Below, one piece after another: positions 53,401 through 59,654 of a stretch of 64,000 nucleotides of DNA. Source of the DNA: Azorinus chamasolen. Lineage: Eukaryota > Mollusca > Bivalvia > Cardiida > Solecurtidae. The stretch is from assembly GCA_963576725.1 (NCBI GenBank), contig OY755246.1, positions 78,251,475-78,315,474 on the forward strand. The letters run 5' to 3'. The position numbers and the translations under genes are program-made. Under the pieces are notes generated by a model. It did not search any database and was not told the origin of the DNA. It worked only from the letters and a program-made list of their open reading frames with translations. The number at the start of each line of letters is the position of its first letter. Position 1 is the stretch's first letter.

Positions 53401-55284
53401 ACGGTTAATTATGAAGTTACCAATTCAAGTATACATTTCCAGTAGGGAAATACAATCCCCTTACTAGGGCTCTGTTGGAACAAGGATTGTGTTTAACTGT
53501 TTACCAGACAGAGCCACATTTGTCTGGATTTGCAAACAGAGCAGGAGCTCTCCGATCATTTGTTTTATGGAATTACATTGATCTTACTCTGCTGTTTTTG
53601 CCAAATATACCCGTGTTTGTATGACATTAACCCTTCGCTTGCTGAATTTTAAAATACATTTCCTCCTTCTTTACCCATGCCCTGTTGTATAATTACATAT
53701 ATCTTCACTGTGTACAAGTATTTTGCTGTGTTATCACTGCTGCGGGGTGCACTCGTTGCACAATCAACTTGTAAATAGTGCAGACCCTGATGAGACAGCT
53801 CCTGCAGGAGCTGTCTCATCTGGGTCTTCACTATTTACAGGTACGTATATTGACATGAATAGCAAGGGTTAAAATGATTAAGTTCATGAAAGTTCATGAA
53901 GGTTTAATTTCATTATACATTTCATGAATTAACCCTTTCCTTCATATAAATGCATTTTCATACATTTACAAACAGAGTAGACCCAGATCAGTAGGCTAAT
54001 ATAGGAGCCGTAGTCTGATCAAGGCTCTGTTCTGTGTTTGTTCCAAATTTCAGTACCTGCTGAATATTCATGGACAAAATAGTTATAATGAAATATGGAA
54101 AAGTGTAGCCATTTTAGAAAGTAAAGAAAAAGATCTTTCAAATTCCAATAGCAAGCAGAGCAGACCCTGATCAGATGGCTCCTATAGGTCTGAGTATAGG
54201 AGCAATGCGTGTAAACACTTTTATATGAAGGAAAGGTGAAAGTTTTATAAAGACATACAAACACATGTATATTTACTAAAGTTTAGCCATGACATAAATT
54301 GAAGAATTAAATTTCTAGTATTTCATAAGCATACAGAGTAGACCCTTATGTGATAGTTTCTGCAGGAGTTATCTGATCTGGGTCTACTTGGTGTGCAAAT
54401 TTGTCGAAAGGCATATTTATGGAGTAAATGAGGTAAAAGATTTAACCCTTTATGGCATTATGAATATTGACCCTTTCCCTGTTCTGTATTTAAGCCAAAT
54501 TTTAATACCTGCTGAATATTCATTAACAAAATAGTTATAAAGAAATAGGGTAGGTGGAACATTGTAGACATTTTAGAAAGCAAAGAAATGGATCTGTCAG
54601 ATTCTATTAGCAAACAGAGCAGACCCTGATCAGACGGGTCCCATAGGAGCCGTCTGATCTGGGTCTACTCTGTTTGCAAATGCGTGAAAACACGTTTATA
54701 TTAGGGAAAGGGTTAATTACATAATTTCTTATACAGACACATGAACACGGGAAATTTTGACCGTGTCAGAAGCTAATCAATCAGACCAATATAATTCTAT
54801 AAGAAAATTGCAAATGTCATCACAACTTCAGCCAATGAACTGTAGACAGGAGTTGTACTCTCAGCTATCTAATACCCTTGATTGTCACATATCACAGGGA
54901 TCCAGATAAGATGCGTAAATTAAAAGATTTTCAAGAATAACTCCTGTTTTCTCCATGAAACCCTTCGAGATGATTCTAAAGAGTGGTCACAAGATAGGGT
55001 TTGGTGGAGAAATGATGATTTTAGTATTTGAACGTGGAGTTTGTTGGAGAAATCACCATTTTAGTATATGAGTATGAGGTTTGGTGGAGAAATGATGATT
55101 TTAGTATCTGAGTATGCACATTTATTTGTTGCTTTGTATCAGGTGGGGAATCACATTGACGTAGCCACCGGGAAGTGGACAGCACTGGACGCTGGCGTGG
55201 GAGGAGGGATTGACTCCTACTTTGAGTATCTTGTGAAAGGATCTATTATGCTTCAGAACACTGAGCTGATAGAGATGTTTCATG
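29352..55284 (+). CDS. EDEM2: EDEM2, ER degradation-enhancing alpha-mannosidase-like protein 2 (N-terminal half)
   Basis: GH47-family protein of the ER lumen that acts in mannose trimming and disposal of misfolded glycoproteins. Six exons are visible: 29352-29452, 42070-42180, 46968-47113, 48434-48559, 52420-52631 and 55143-55284 (838 nt, about 279 codons, in frame across all junctions, GT-AG throughout). They encode a signal peptide ([20 protein letters not shown], cleavage near AVAG), [54 protein letters not shown], the segment from [12 protein letters not shown] to [13 protein letters not shown], and [12 protein letters not shown] to [10 protein letters not shown], all hallmark EDEM/GH47 blocks. 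The match is closest to EDEM2 as I remember it. About half of the usual length (near 580 residues) is missing and must lie past 64000. Introns are large and repeat-filled. Confidence 0.95.
29614..29812. mobile_element. FB-1 fold-back element, complete
   Basis: CAGACAAGGATGCGTACC, then ACCATTTCTCCAATCAAACC...CTATACTGTGACCACTCTTTA and the complementary arm GAAGAGTGGTCACAGTATAG...GTGAAGAAATAAAGG. The loop holds ATCGTGTCTTAGAGACGAT. Confidence 0.75.
29890..30265. mobile_element. TTAA-MITE family A, two degraded copies
   Basis: First: ATTGAAGACATCATCATATTC to GTAAAGGGTTAA (30052), palindrome CCTGATCAGACAAGTCAC...ATCTGACCTTGGTC. Second: half palindrome TCAGGGTCTACTATACTTGC to GGAAAGGGTTTA. Confidence 0.6.
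30422..30652. mobile_element. TTAA-MITE family A, complete
   Basis: TTAACCCTTTCAAAATTTCA at the left, GGAAAGGGTTAA at the right, palindrome GTAGACCCTGATCAGACAGC...GTGGTCTGATCTGGGTCTA. Confidence 0.8.
30811..31067. mobile_element. TTAA-MITE family A, complete
   Basis: TTAACCCTTTCCCTGTTC to GAAGGAAAGGGATTA; palindrome GCAGACCCTGATCAGATTGT...CCGTCTAATCTGGGTCTAC. Confidence 0.75.
31068..31302. mobile_element. TTAA-MITE family A
   Basis: AATAATGACGTCATGGATAT...palindrome GCAAACCCTGATCAGACTGT...CATCTGGTCTGGGTCTACTC, right end GGAGTAAAGGGTTAA. Confidence 0.7.
31638..31846. mobile_element. TTAA-MITE family B, complete but palindrome shortened
   Basis: TTAACCCATTACCTCATTTG to GAGGGAATAGGTTAA. The palindrome is reduced to AGAGCATTTGCTCTG. 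It shares its right TTAA with the next copy. Confidence 0.75.
32155..33286 (+). mobile_element. HEL-3 element (copy A), 146-bp units
   Basis: 5' TTAGCTCACCTGAGC-AAA-GCTCAGGGTGAGC hairpin, GTCCGTCGTCCGTCGTGCG tract, and about six units of 146 bp keyed by AGGTCACTAGGTCAAA at 32374, 32520, 32666, 32812, 32957 and 33101. The 3' end has GGTGAGCGATTA, hairpin AGGGCC-ATCTT-GGCCCT and CTTGTTT. It is inserted into CACAGTTTTTT-CATC of a HEL-1 unit. Confidence 0.85.
36797..37085. mobile_element. Half palindrome plus unrelated segment inside the HEL-3 array
   Basis: GGGGTCTGGACCGCTTCATG...TATGTACTATATAATAA equals the left half of the palindrome at 37633-37733. It is followed by about 240 bp of unique AT-rich sequence with no match elsewhere in the window, and then the array resumes. 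It may be one end of a longer fold-back element. Confidence 0.5.
37633..37733. mobile_element. Small fold-back element inside the HEL-3 array
   Basis: CACAGGGGTCTGGACCGCTT and the complement near 37714-37733 frame a palindrome whose centre is TATATAATAA-AATTATTATATA. Few mismatches between arms. Confidence 0.75.
38262..41372 (+). mobile_element. HEL-2 element (copy 1), split by HEL-3 copy C
   Basis: 5' ATGTCTCCCCCCATATTTAT and ATGGGGGAGACAT (hairpin), GTCTGTCCGTCTGTCCGTC tract, about nine units of about 155 bp (TTTTTGTCCGGACGATAACT, GATTGAAACTTCATATATGG, AGGAAGTGTCATGCACAAGG, TTGGAGTTATTGCCCTTTGT). The 3' part has GGGGAGACATCCG and then GTTTTTT, interrupted at 39844-41358, and resumes ACAAAAACCTCTAG. 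In the uninterrupted copy at 55792-57110 this is the hairpin GTTTTT-TTGAC-AAAAAC and CTCTAG. It sits in GGAATT-TTAAGTGCAG of a HEL-1 unit. Confidence 0.85.
39844..41358 (+). mobile_element. HEL-3 element (copy C)
   Basis: 5' TTAGCTCACCAGAGCAC-AAA-GTGCTCAGGG, a long GTCCGTCGTCCGTCGGCG tract, about eight units of 170 bp as in copy B, 3' GGTGAGCGCTTC, AGGGCC-ATTCT-GGCCCT, CTTGTTT. It is inserted inside the T run of the 3' hairpin of HEL-2 copy 1. Confidence 0.85.
42001..42088 (+). repeat. 44-bp tandem duplication of EDEM2 exon 2 acceptor
   Basis: TTCATTTATGTTTTGTCTTT-TACAG followed by GAAAAGAGTTGAAGAAAT occurs twice, at 42001-42044 and 42045-42088. Each copy has a full polypyrimidine tract, AG and the first 18-19 coding bases. 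The offset of 44 is not a multiple of three, so use of the first acceptor shifts the frame. Confidence 0.95.
42070..42180 (+). CDS. EDEM2: EDEM2 exon 2
   Basis: Encodes (R)[20 protein letters not shown] and [16 protein letters not shown], the start of the GH47 domain. The second of two duplicated acceptors is used here because only it keeps the frame; donor GGGAAG-gtaatt. Confidence 0.92.
42431..43336. repeat. 26-bp minisatellite derived from the end of MITE B, about 33 copies
   Basis: The unit is ATGGTCTAAAAGTAGCCTATGAGGGG with A/G and C/T variants in two positions. The first copies at 42465-42500 are the end of a family B MITE (AGAGGTTGTGTCTAAAAATAGCCTGTGAGGGAATGG), so the array arose by amplification of the MITE terminus. 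The last copy ends GGGGTGAGTTAA. Confidence 0.92.
43409..43672. mobile_element. TTAA-MITE family A, complete
   Basis: TTTTAACCTTTTACTCCATG to GGAGTAAAGGGTTGAA. Palindrome GCAGACCCTGATTAGTCGGC...CAACTGATCTGGGTCTGCC. Confidence 0.75.
43840..43960. mobile_element. FB-1 fold-back element, right half
   Basis: TTTGAGACGATTCTAAAGAG, ATCACAGTACAGGCTTTGGT, GGAGAAATAAAGGAGC. The left arm is missing. Confidence 0.6.
44405..44554. mobile_element. Fold-back element FB-4
   Basis: Arms ATCAAGCATGGGTTTTGTTA...AGACGGGGGTTCTGTACCC and the complement pair over about 65 bp with few mismatches. The loop is around TCGGAAACTCGCTAAAGC. Confidence 0.85.
44585..44817. repeat. 36-bp tandem repeat, six units
   Basis: The unit is TGTGACCACTTGAGATGTGT plus CAACCAAACCCTATGT. 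The part ACCAAACCCTATGTTGTGAC is the FB-1 arm, so this array grew from a fold-back arm. The period of 36 leaves a frame open, but nothing else suggests coding. Confidence 0.88.
44916..45163. mobile_element. TTAA-MITE family A, complete
   Basis: TTAACCCTTTCCCTGTTC to GAAGGAAAGGGTTAA. Palindrome CCAGACCCTGATGAGATGGC...CAACTCATCTGGCCTAC. Confidence 0.8.
45358..45599. mobile_element. TTAA-MITE family A
   Basis: GTTATCCCGTTCCTTGTTC to GAAGGAAAAGGTTAA. Near-perfect palindrome GCAGACCCTGATCAGACGGC...GCCATCTGATCATGGTCTA. Confidence 0.75.
45700..45930. mobile_element. TTAA-MITE family A, right half
   Basis: GAAACTGTAGAATCGGAT, GCAAACAGAGCAACCCC...GTCTACTCTGGGTCTACTTT, ending GAGGGAAAGACTTAA. Confidence 0.6.
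45965..46588 (+). mobile_element. HEL-3 element (copy D), short
   Basis: 5' TTAGCTCACCAGAGCACAAA with TTAGGGTGAGC, GTCCATTATGTGTCACAGTG (decayed tract), three units of 170 bp, 3' CTGATGAGCGATATC, AGGGCCTCTTGTT in which the 3' hairpin has lost its second arm. Confidence 0.78.
46600..46965. mobile_element. TTAA-MITE family A with FB-5 inserted, running into EDEM2 exon 3 acceptor
   Basis: ACTCCTTTCTGTGCCTTAGC, half palindrome GCCATCTGATCGGGGTATGC, ATAATATTATAGATC to 46685, then FB-5, then GAATCTACAGTCTCTGTC...AATCAAGTTAATATTCATGG and TGTTATTATTTC just before the exon 3 splice site. Confidence 0.65.
46686..46866. mobile_element. Fold-back element FB-5, copy 1
   Basis: TCCATGCTTATAAAGCTTTT and its complement at the right end; inner arms TTGATTGGTCAGATTTGAGC and GCTCAAATCTGACCAATCAA around a short loop, and a third repeat GAACTCAAATCTGACCTATC. 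Confidence 0.8.
46968..47113 (+). CDS. EDEM2: EDEM2 exon 3
   Basis: Encodes (S)[40 protein letters not shown] and SVFETNIR. Acceptor TTTTCAG, donor AGAG-gtagac. Confidence 0.94.
47125..47322. mobile_element. FB-1 fold-back element, complete
   Basis: GGTCCAGATAAGATGTG, arms TCCAAACCCTATACAATGAC and GTCACAGTATAGGGTTTGTA around ATCGTCTCGAAGAGATGAT, ending GTACGTACCTTTATCTGTAG. It begins 11 bases after exon 3. Confidence 0.75.
47345..47825. mobile_element. TTAA-MITE family A, two copies
   Basis: First: TCATGAATATTCATCATG..., near-perfect palindrome GTAGACTCACACCAGACGGC...GCCGTCTGGTCTGGGTCTC. Second: TTAACCCTTTCCTTCATAC at 47606, palindrome AAGATGAGATGGCTCCTGTA...GTCGTCTGATTAGGG, broken at 47822 by HEL-4. 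Confidence 0.7.
47823..48206 (+). mobile_element. HEL-4 element
   Basis: 5' ATGCCCCCAAGATCATATCT with GGGGGGCATTTTG, a short GCTGTCTGTTTGAGG tract, two units of about 125 bp (CTTTTGAGCCAGTACAGATA, TTGATATTTGGCATGCATAT, ACATTTTGAGGGCTGACATG), 3' CGGGGGCATAGT, hairpin GTGTT-ACAC-AAACAC (imperfect), ATCTTGTT. Plus-strand counterpart of 26094-26505. Confidence 0.78.
48434..48559 (+). CDS. EDEM2: EDEM2 exon 4
   Basis: Encodes (V)[20 protein letters not shown] and [21 protein letters not shown]. Acceptor TTTCTAG, donor CCAG-gtttat. Confidence 0.94.
48635..48990. mobile_element. TTAA-MITE family A with FB-5 inserted
   Basis: CTTTGCAAACAGAGTAGACC, palindrome CAGGTTAGATGGCTCCTAAA...GCTGTCTGATCAGTG, then FB-5 copy 2, then TCTGATGCTGTAGTTTCTGT. 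The FB-5 lies at the same place in the MITE as at 46686. Confidence 0.65.
48731..48906. mobile_element. Fold-back element FB-5, copy 2
   Basis: ATCCATGCTTATAAAACTTT, arms TTGGATTGGTCAGATTTGAG and CTCAAATCTGACCAATCAAA, third repeat GAACTCAAATCTGACCTATC, end TTTATAAGCATGGACC. Confidence 0.8.
48996..49238. mobile_element. TTAA-MITE family D, complete
   Basis: TTAACCCTTCGCTTGCT and its exact complement AGCAAGCGAAGGGTTAA at the ends; palindrome AGTGAAGACCCAGATGAGAC...GTCTCATCAGGGTCTGCACT. The ends resemble piggyBac-type terminal repeats with TTAA duplication. Confidence 0.85.
49430..49980. mobile_element. Cluster of TTAA-MITE family A copies
   Basis: Three partial copies follow each other, with palindromes at 49595-49655, 49740-49780 (both halves reduced) and 49885-49945, each with the GAGTAGACCC / GGGTCTGCTC signature. 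Confidence 0.65.
50010..50125. mobile_element. TTAA-MITE family A fragment
   Basis: TTAACCCTTTCCTTCATATA and GCAAACAGAGTAGACCCAGA only; the palindrome's second half is missing. Confidence 0.55.
50126..50361. mobile_element. TTAA-MITE family A, complete
   Basis: TTAACCCTTTCCCTCATATA to GAACAGGGAATAACTTTAA; palindrome partly eroded (GTAGACCTCCTATGGCAGCC...GATCAGGGTCTGCTC). Confidence 0.72.
50421..50670. mobile_element. TTAA-MITE family A, best-preserved copy
   Basis: TTAACCCTTTCCCTCATATA to ACAGGGAAAGGGTTAA with TTAA at both ends. The palindrome GTAGACCCAGATCAGACGGC-TCCTAGAGGA-GCCGTCTGATCAGGGTCT is almost perfect over 60 bp. Confidence 0.88.
50671..50985. mobile_element. TTAA-MITE family A, two partial copies
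   Basis: CATGAATATTCATCATGAAT, AAGATCTGTTTCTTTGCTTT to ACAGGGAAAGGGTTAA (50850), then CTGTGGTCAAAAAGGTCCTG to GAGCAAAGGGTTAA. Confidence 0.6.
50992..51210. mobile_element. TTAA-MITE family B, complete
   Basis: TTAACACATTCCCTCCTAG to GAGGGAATGAGTTAA. Central palindrome ATTTGCTCGATAGGAGCTGT is imperfect. Arms AACCATTGTGATAAATAG and TAACAATGGTTTC. Confidence 0.8.
51211..51388. mobile_element. TTAA-MITE family A, right half
   Basis: AGGAGCCATCTGATCAGGGT, CTACACTTTCTGCCACAGTC, ending ATAGGGAAAGGGTTAA. Confidence 0.65.
51413..52214 (+). mobile_element. HEL-5 element, three 159-bp units
   Basis: 5' TATACCCCCACAAATGAAGT with GGTGGGGTATA (hairpin), GTCCGTCCTTCTGTTCGTCC tract, units keyed by CATAACTTCCAAAGTATAAA at about 51518, 51677 and 51835, an A15 tract at about 51990, an extra non-repeated 170 bp containing AATAAA near 52083, then TGGGGGTATTA, hairpin ATCAC-CCTTA-GTGAT and AGTTATAGTTT. 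Confidence 0.75.
52420..52631 (+). CDS. EDEM2: EDEM2 exon 5
   Basis: Encodes (A)[20 protein letters not shown] through [20 protein letters not shown] to [12 protein letters not shown], core GH47 sequence. Acceptor ATTGCAG, donor CTG-gtaaga. Confidence 0.95.
52850..53192. mobile_element. TTAA-MITE family A, two copies
   Basis: First: ATTATCCCTTGCCCTCATAT, palindrome GTAGATCCAGATCAGATGAC...CTGTCTGATCAGTATCTGC. Second: TTAACCCTTTACTATATAAA (53019) to GGAGTAAAGGGTTAA, palindrome AGATCAAATAGCTCCTATAG. Confidence 0.72.
53195..53407. mobile_element. TTAA-MITE family C, complete
   Basis: TTAACCCTTTCGCTGCC and GGCAGCGAAACGGTTAA at the ends; perfect central palindrome of about 56 bp, CAAACAGTTTGGATCCAGAT-GAGACGCCGAG and its complement. 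Ends match the CCCTTTGCCTGCC style of piggyBac terminal repeats. Confidence 0.85.
53510..53610. mobile_element. TTAA-MITE family A remnant
   Basis: GCAAACAGAGCAGGAGCTCT, GATCATTTGTTTTATGG; most of the palindrome is deleted. Confidence 0.5.
53627..53872. mobile_element. TTAA-MITE family D, complete
   Basis: TTAACCCTTCGCTTGCTGAA to ATAGCAAGGGTTAA. Perfect palindrome CAGACCCTGATGAGACAGCT-CCTGCAGG-AGCTGTCTCATC. Second copy of 48996-49238 in the opposite orientation. Confidence 0.83.
53930..54440. mobile_element. TTAA-MITE family A, three partial copies
   Basis: TTAACCCTTTCCTTCATATA at 53930 with palindrome GATCAGTAGGCTAATATAGG; a second with CAGTACCTGCTGAATATTCA and GCAGACCCTGATCAGATGGC; a third with GTAGACCCTTATGTGATAGT and GTTATCTGATCTGGGTCTAC. 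Confidence 0.62.
54467..54716. mobile_element. TTAA-MITE family A, complete
   Basis: TTGACCCTTTCCCTGTTCTG to TAGGGAAAGGGTTAA. Near-perfect palindrome GCAGACCCTGATCAGACGGG-TCCCATAGGA-GCCGTCTGATCTGGGTCTAC. Confidence 0.82.
54895..55135. mobile_element. FB-1 fold-back element, rearranged, abutting EDEM2 exon 6
   Basis: GGGATCCAGATAAGATGCG, TTTCTCCATGAAACCC, GAGATGATTCTAAAGAGTGG, then three tandem pieces of GTTTGGTGGAGAAATGATGA/TTTTAGTATTTGA. The last piece, AGTATCTGAGTATGCACATT, runs to within a few bases of the exon 6 acceptor. Confidence 0.68.
55143..55284 (+). CDS. EDEM2: EDEM2 exon 6 (last exon in window)
   Basis: Encodes [40 protein letters not shown] and ELIEMFH. Acceptor TATCAG, donor CATG-gtaata. 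FEYLVKG is a GH47 hallmark. Confidence 0.94.
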
Positions 55285-55289
55285 GTAAT

Positions 55290-55780
55290 ATATGCATTTT
55301 TTCTTCAAGTCTATTACCTTATGAATTTGCATGTAAGAAATACTGACATCATGAATATCTATTAGCTGATTTTTGTAATTGTATATGAACACAGTATTGT
55401 GAGACTTTGGAAAAAGCTGTAGAATCAAATCTGACCCCTCATCATACAACTCCTACAGGAGCCATTTTATCTGGGTCTACAGGGTTTACAAAGAGGCCAA
55501 AAGTCATCTCTATGGACTTTTGGCCATATCAGAAACTAAAATCAGATATGTATTATGCCATAAGCAAAACAGCAGACCCTGATCAAAGTCAAAGTCAAGA
55601 GTTTATTGTGGAATATAAAGGCCACCGGCCCATGCACAAAATGCAAACATATAATACAATTTGTACAATATAATGAGAATGAGAGCTCTGACAGGCGCTG
55701 TCTGATCTGAGTCTACTTACTCTGAAAAGTTATCTAAAGGTCCTTTATTCCATGAATATTCATGTAAAATTAAATAATAA
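55290..55780. mobile_element. TTAA-MITE family A remnants
   Basis: ATTACCTTATGAATTTGCAT, ATCATGAATATCTATTAGCT, TCCTACAGGAGCCATTTTAT, then a second copy with GCAGACCCTGATCAAAGTCA and GGCGCTGTCTGATCTGAGTC. The middle (55595-55680) holds an unrelated insert. Confidence 0.55.
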
Positions 55781-55791
55781 CATCCATATTT

Positions 55792-57110
55792 ATGTCTCCC
55801 CCCATATTTATATGTGGGAGACATATTGTTTTCGTGAGAGTTGTCCGTCCGTCCGTCCGTCCGTCTGTCTGTCCATCCGTCTGTCCGTCTGTCTGTCACA
55901 CTTTTTGTCCGGACGATAACTTCAATATGCCTGATGCCAGTTGATTGAAACTTCATATATGGAAAGAGCATAATGAGAGGAAGTGTCATGCACAAGGTCC
56001 ATAACTCTGGCTTCACTAATATTGGAGTTATTGCCCTTTGTAAAAAAAAATCACACCTTTTTGTCCGGACGATAACTCCTATATGGCTCATGCCATTGGA
56101 TTGAAACTTCATATATGGAAAGATCATGATAAGAGAAAGTGTCATGCACAAGGTCCATAACTCTGGCTTCACCAATATTGGAGTTATTGCCCTTTGTAAA
56201 AAATATCATAATTTTTTGTCCGGACAATAACTTCAATATGCCTGATGCCAGTTGATTGAAACTTCATATATGGAAAGAGCATAATGAGAGGAAGTGTCAT
56301 GCAGAAGGTACATAACTCTGGCCTCACTAATATAGGAGTTATTGCCCTTTGTAAAAAAAAATACTACTTTTTTGTCCGGACGATAACTTCTATATGGCTC
56401 AAGCCATTGGATTGAAGCTTCATATATGGAAAGATCATAACGAGAGGAAGTGTCATGCACAAGGTCCATAACTCTGGCTTCACTAATATTGGAGTTATTG
56501 CCCTTTGTAAAAAAAAATCACAATTTTTTGTCCGGATGATTACTCCTATGTGACACATGCCATTGGAGTGAAACTTCATACATGGAACGATCATGATAAG
56601 AGAAAGTGTCATGCATAAGATCCTTAACTCGAGCTTCAATAAATTTAGAGTTATTGCCCCTTGTACATTTGTTTAATTCTTTCTTGTTCGGACGATAACT
56701 CCTACATGGCTCTTGCCATCGTATTGAAACTTCATACATGGAAAGAGCATGATGAGAGAAAGTGTCATGAACAAGGGCCATAATTCTGGCTTCAATACTT
56801 TTGGAGTTATTGCCCTTTGTTACATTTTTTGGCCGATCAATAACTCCAGTTCGACTGATGCTATTGGAATGACATTTTATTTCTGGAAAGAGCATGATGA
56901 AAGTAAGTGTCATGCACAAGGGCCATAAATCTGGTATCAGTATTTTTGGAGTTATAAGCTGTTATCATTTTCTTCTTGAAAAATGTAGTGTGAAAAACGC
57001 AAAATGAGGGGAAGTATCATTCATCAAGACCATAACATTTTTAGTGATTTCCCTTTACATATTGTTTTTATTAGAGGGGAGACATCCGTTTTTTTGACAA
57101 AAACCTCTAG
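55792..57110 (+). mobile_element. HEL-2 element (copy 2), uninterrupted
   Basis: 5' ATGTCTCCCCCCATATTTAT with GTGGGAGACAT, GTCCGTCCGTCCGTCCGTCT tract, about eight units of 155 bp, 3' GGGGAGACATCC, hairpin GTTTTT-TTGAC-AAAAAC, CTCTAG. It is the empty-site reference for HEL-3 copy C. Confidence 0.87.
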
Positions 57111-57290
57111 TTATTAGATGATTTTTCTATTTAATAGTAAATGTATATTAACACTGGATGTTTTAGCCATGGCACAAACCATAGAACAGATCTATACAGG
57201 TCCCAATAGCAAACAGAGCTGACACCTGATCTGGAACTACTTTGATTGCAAAGGCAGGAAAAGGTATTTGTCAGGAAAGGATTAATAACA
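57111..57290. mobile_element. TTAA-MITE family A remnant
   Basis: TGGATGTTTTAGCCATGGCA, GCAAACAGAGCTGACACCTG, GATCTGGAACTAC, GTCAGGAAAGGATTAA. HEL-2 is inserted in its left part. Confidence 0.55.
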
Positions 57291-57349
57291 TATCAATGGA
57301 GAACACTTGTAATTATGATCTCAGTGACAAAATCATGATGACCTTTGCA

Positions 57350-59500
57350 TGCAGTTTGGACCAGGCCCCTCACCAGGACCAGGCAGCTCATCAAGATCAG
57401 GACCAGGCCTCTCATTAGTACCAGGCCCCTCATCAGGACCAGGCACCTCACAGACCCCTCATCAGGACCAGACCCCTCATCTGGACCAGACATCTCATCA
57501 GGACCAGGCCCCTGATCAGGACCAGTCAAGACCAGACCCCTCATCAAGACCAGACCCCTCATCAGGACCAGGCAGCTCATTGCTATCAGACATTAGGATG
57601 AGGCACCTCATCAGGACCAGGCACCTCACCAGGACCAGGCACCTCATCAAGACCAGGCCCCTCGTCAGGACCAGGCAGCTCATCAGGGCCAGGCAGCTCA
57701 TTAGGACTAGGCCCGTCATCAGGACCAGGCCCCTCATCAGGACAAGTCATCTCATCAGGACTAGGCCCTTCATCAGAACAAGGCACCTCATCAGGACCAG
57801 ACCGGCCGCGTGGCTCAGTGGTAGAGCGTCCGCCTGCGGTACGGAAGGTCGTGGGTTCGATCCCCGGCCGCGACAGACCAAAAGTCGTTAAAAGTTGGTA
57901 CTAGTAGCTCCCTTGTCTACGCTCGACAATAAAGGTGTAGTTCTAGGACAGGTCGGCCCGGTGTCAGAATAATGTGACTGGGTGGGGTGCCCTTGCCATG
58001 TACCTGCGGCAGGAGTATTCCAGTGAGGCAGCACTATAACTTGTCTCATGCGGGTGCCGTCTGCAAATAACTGAAATACTGTTGGTCGGACGTAAAACAC
58101 AACTCACACACTCATCAGGACCAGTCACCTCATCAGAACCAGGCACCTCACATGCACCTCATCAGGACCAAGCCCCTCATCAGAACCAGGCACCTCACAT
58201 GCACCTCATCAGGACCAAGCCCCTAATCAGAACCAGACACCTCATCATGACCAGGCACCTCACAGGAACCTAATCAGGACCACACCCCTCATCAGGACCA
58301 GGCAGCTCATGAGGACCAGGTACCTCACAGGCACCTCATGAGGACCAGGCAGCTCACAGGCACCTCATCAGAACCAAGCTCTTCAGAGGCACCTCATCAG
58401 GACCAGGCCCCTCATTAGGACCAGACACCTCACAGGCATCTCATCAGGACCAGGCTCCTCACAGGCACCTCATCAGGACCAGGCTCCTCACAGGCACCTC
58501 ATCAGGACCAGGTCCCTCATCAGGACCAGGCAGCTCATCAGGACCAGGCAGCTCATCAGGACCAGGCATCTCATTAGGACCAGACCTCTCATCAGGACCA
58601 GGCAGCTCACAGGCACCTCATCAGAACCAAGCTCTTCAGAGGCACCTCATCAGGACCATACCCTTCATTAGGACCAGACACCTCACAGGCACCTCATCAG
58701 GACCAGGCTCCTCACAGGCACCTCATCAGGACCAGGCTCCTCACAGGCACCTCATCAGGACCAGGCCCCTCATCAGGACCAGGCAGCTCATCAGGACCAG
58801 GCACCTCATCAGGACCAGGCAGCTCATCAGGACCAGGCCCCTCCCCTCATCAGGATTAGGCCTTTCATCAGGACCAGGCCCCTCATCAGGACCGGGCACC
58901 TCATAAGGACCAGGCCCCTCATCAGGACCAGGCAGCTCATCAGGACCAGGCAGCTCATCAGGACCAGGCCCCTCACAGGCACCTCATTAGGACCAGGCAC
59001 CTTATCAGGTCCATGCAGCTCATTCGGACCAGGCAGCTCATTGCTATCATGCATCTCATTAGGATGAGGCATCTCATTAGCATCAGGCACCTGATTTATT
59101 AGGACCTGTCACGTCATTAGGATCAATCACCTTATTAGGATCATGCACCTCATTAGAATCAGGCACCTCATTAGGACCAAGCACCTTACTAGAATGAGGC
59201 ACCTCGTTAGGACCAAGCACCTCATTACTATCAGGCATTTCACTAGGACCAGGCACCTCATTAGGACCAGTCACACCATTAGGACCAGGCATCTTATTCA
59301 GATCAGTCACATCATTTGGATCAGGCACCCCATTAGGACCAGGCATCTTATTAGGATCAGATAACCCATTTTTACCAGGCTCCTCATTACGACCAGTCAC
59401 GTCATTAGGACGAAGCACCTCATTACTATCAAGCATTTCATTAGGACCAAGCACCTCATTAGGACCAGGCACCTCATTAGGATCAGGCACCTCATTCATG
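57350..59500. repeat. 18-bp minisatellite, about 100 copies, SINE inside
   Basis: The unit is CATCAGGACCAGGCACCT with variants (GGCAGCT, GGCCCCT); toward the right it shifts to ATTAGGACCAGGCACCTC and later ATTAGGATCAGGCACCTC. The 18-bp period leaves several frames open on both strands, giving hexapeptide-like repeats (minus: GPNEVP), but no start, splice or domain context supports a gene. The array lies in EDEM2 intron 6. Confidence 0.93.
57802..58111 (+). mobile_element. tRNA-derived SINE family 1, full length
   Basis: Begins CGGCCGCGTGGCTCAGTGGT with A box TGGCTCAGTGG (57811-57821) and B box GGTTCGATCCC (57854-57864) and complementary ends GGCCGCG/CGCGGCC-like, so the head is a nearly intact tRNA fold. 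The body runs through AGTTGGTACTAGTAGCTCCC and CTGCGGCAGGAGTATTCC to a short ACTCACACACTC tail. It splits the 18-bp minisatellite. Confidence 0.9.
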
Positions 59501-59654
59501 ATTACAATCCAAACTGTCTGACACTCTGATGGCATATTTAGCTCATCTATCAATAAAATCCTTCACTTTCATCTGAGTTTTATTTTGTGACTGGTTTAAT
59601 GAAAATATTTTTATTTGTGTATATTTGTCATGCAGCTTGATGCTGCTCAGTTAT

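Noticed and set aside
57349..59553. Long open frames with six-residue repeats on both strands (up to 180 and 156 codons)
   Set aside because: They follow from the 18-bp minisatellite period; no splice, start or domain context, and both strands are equally open.
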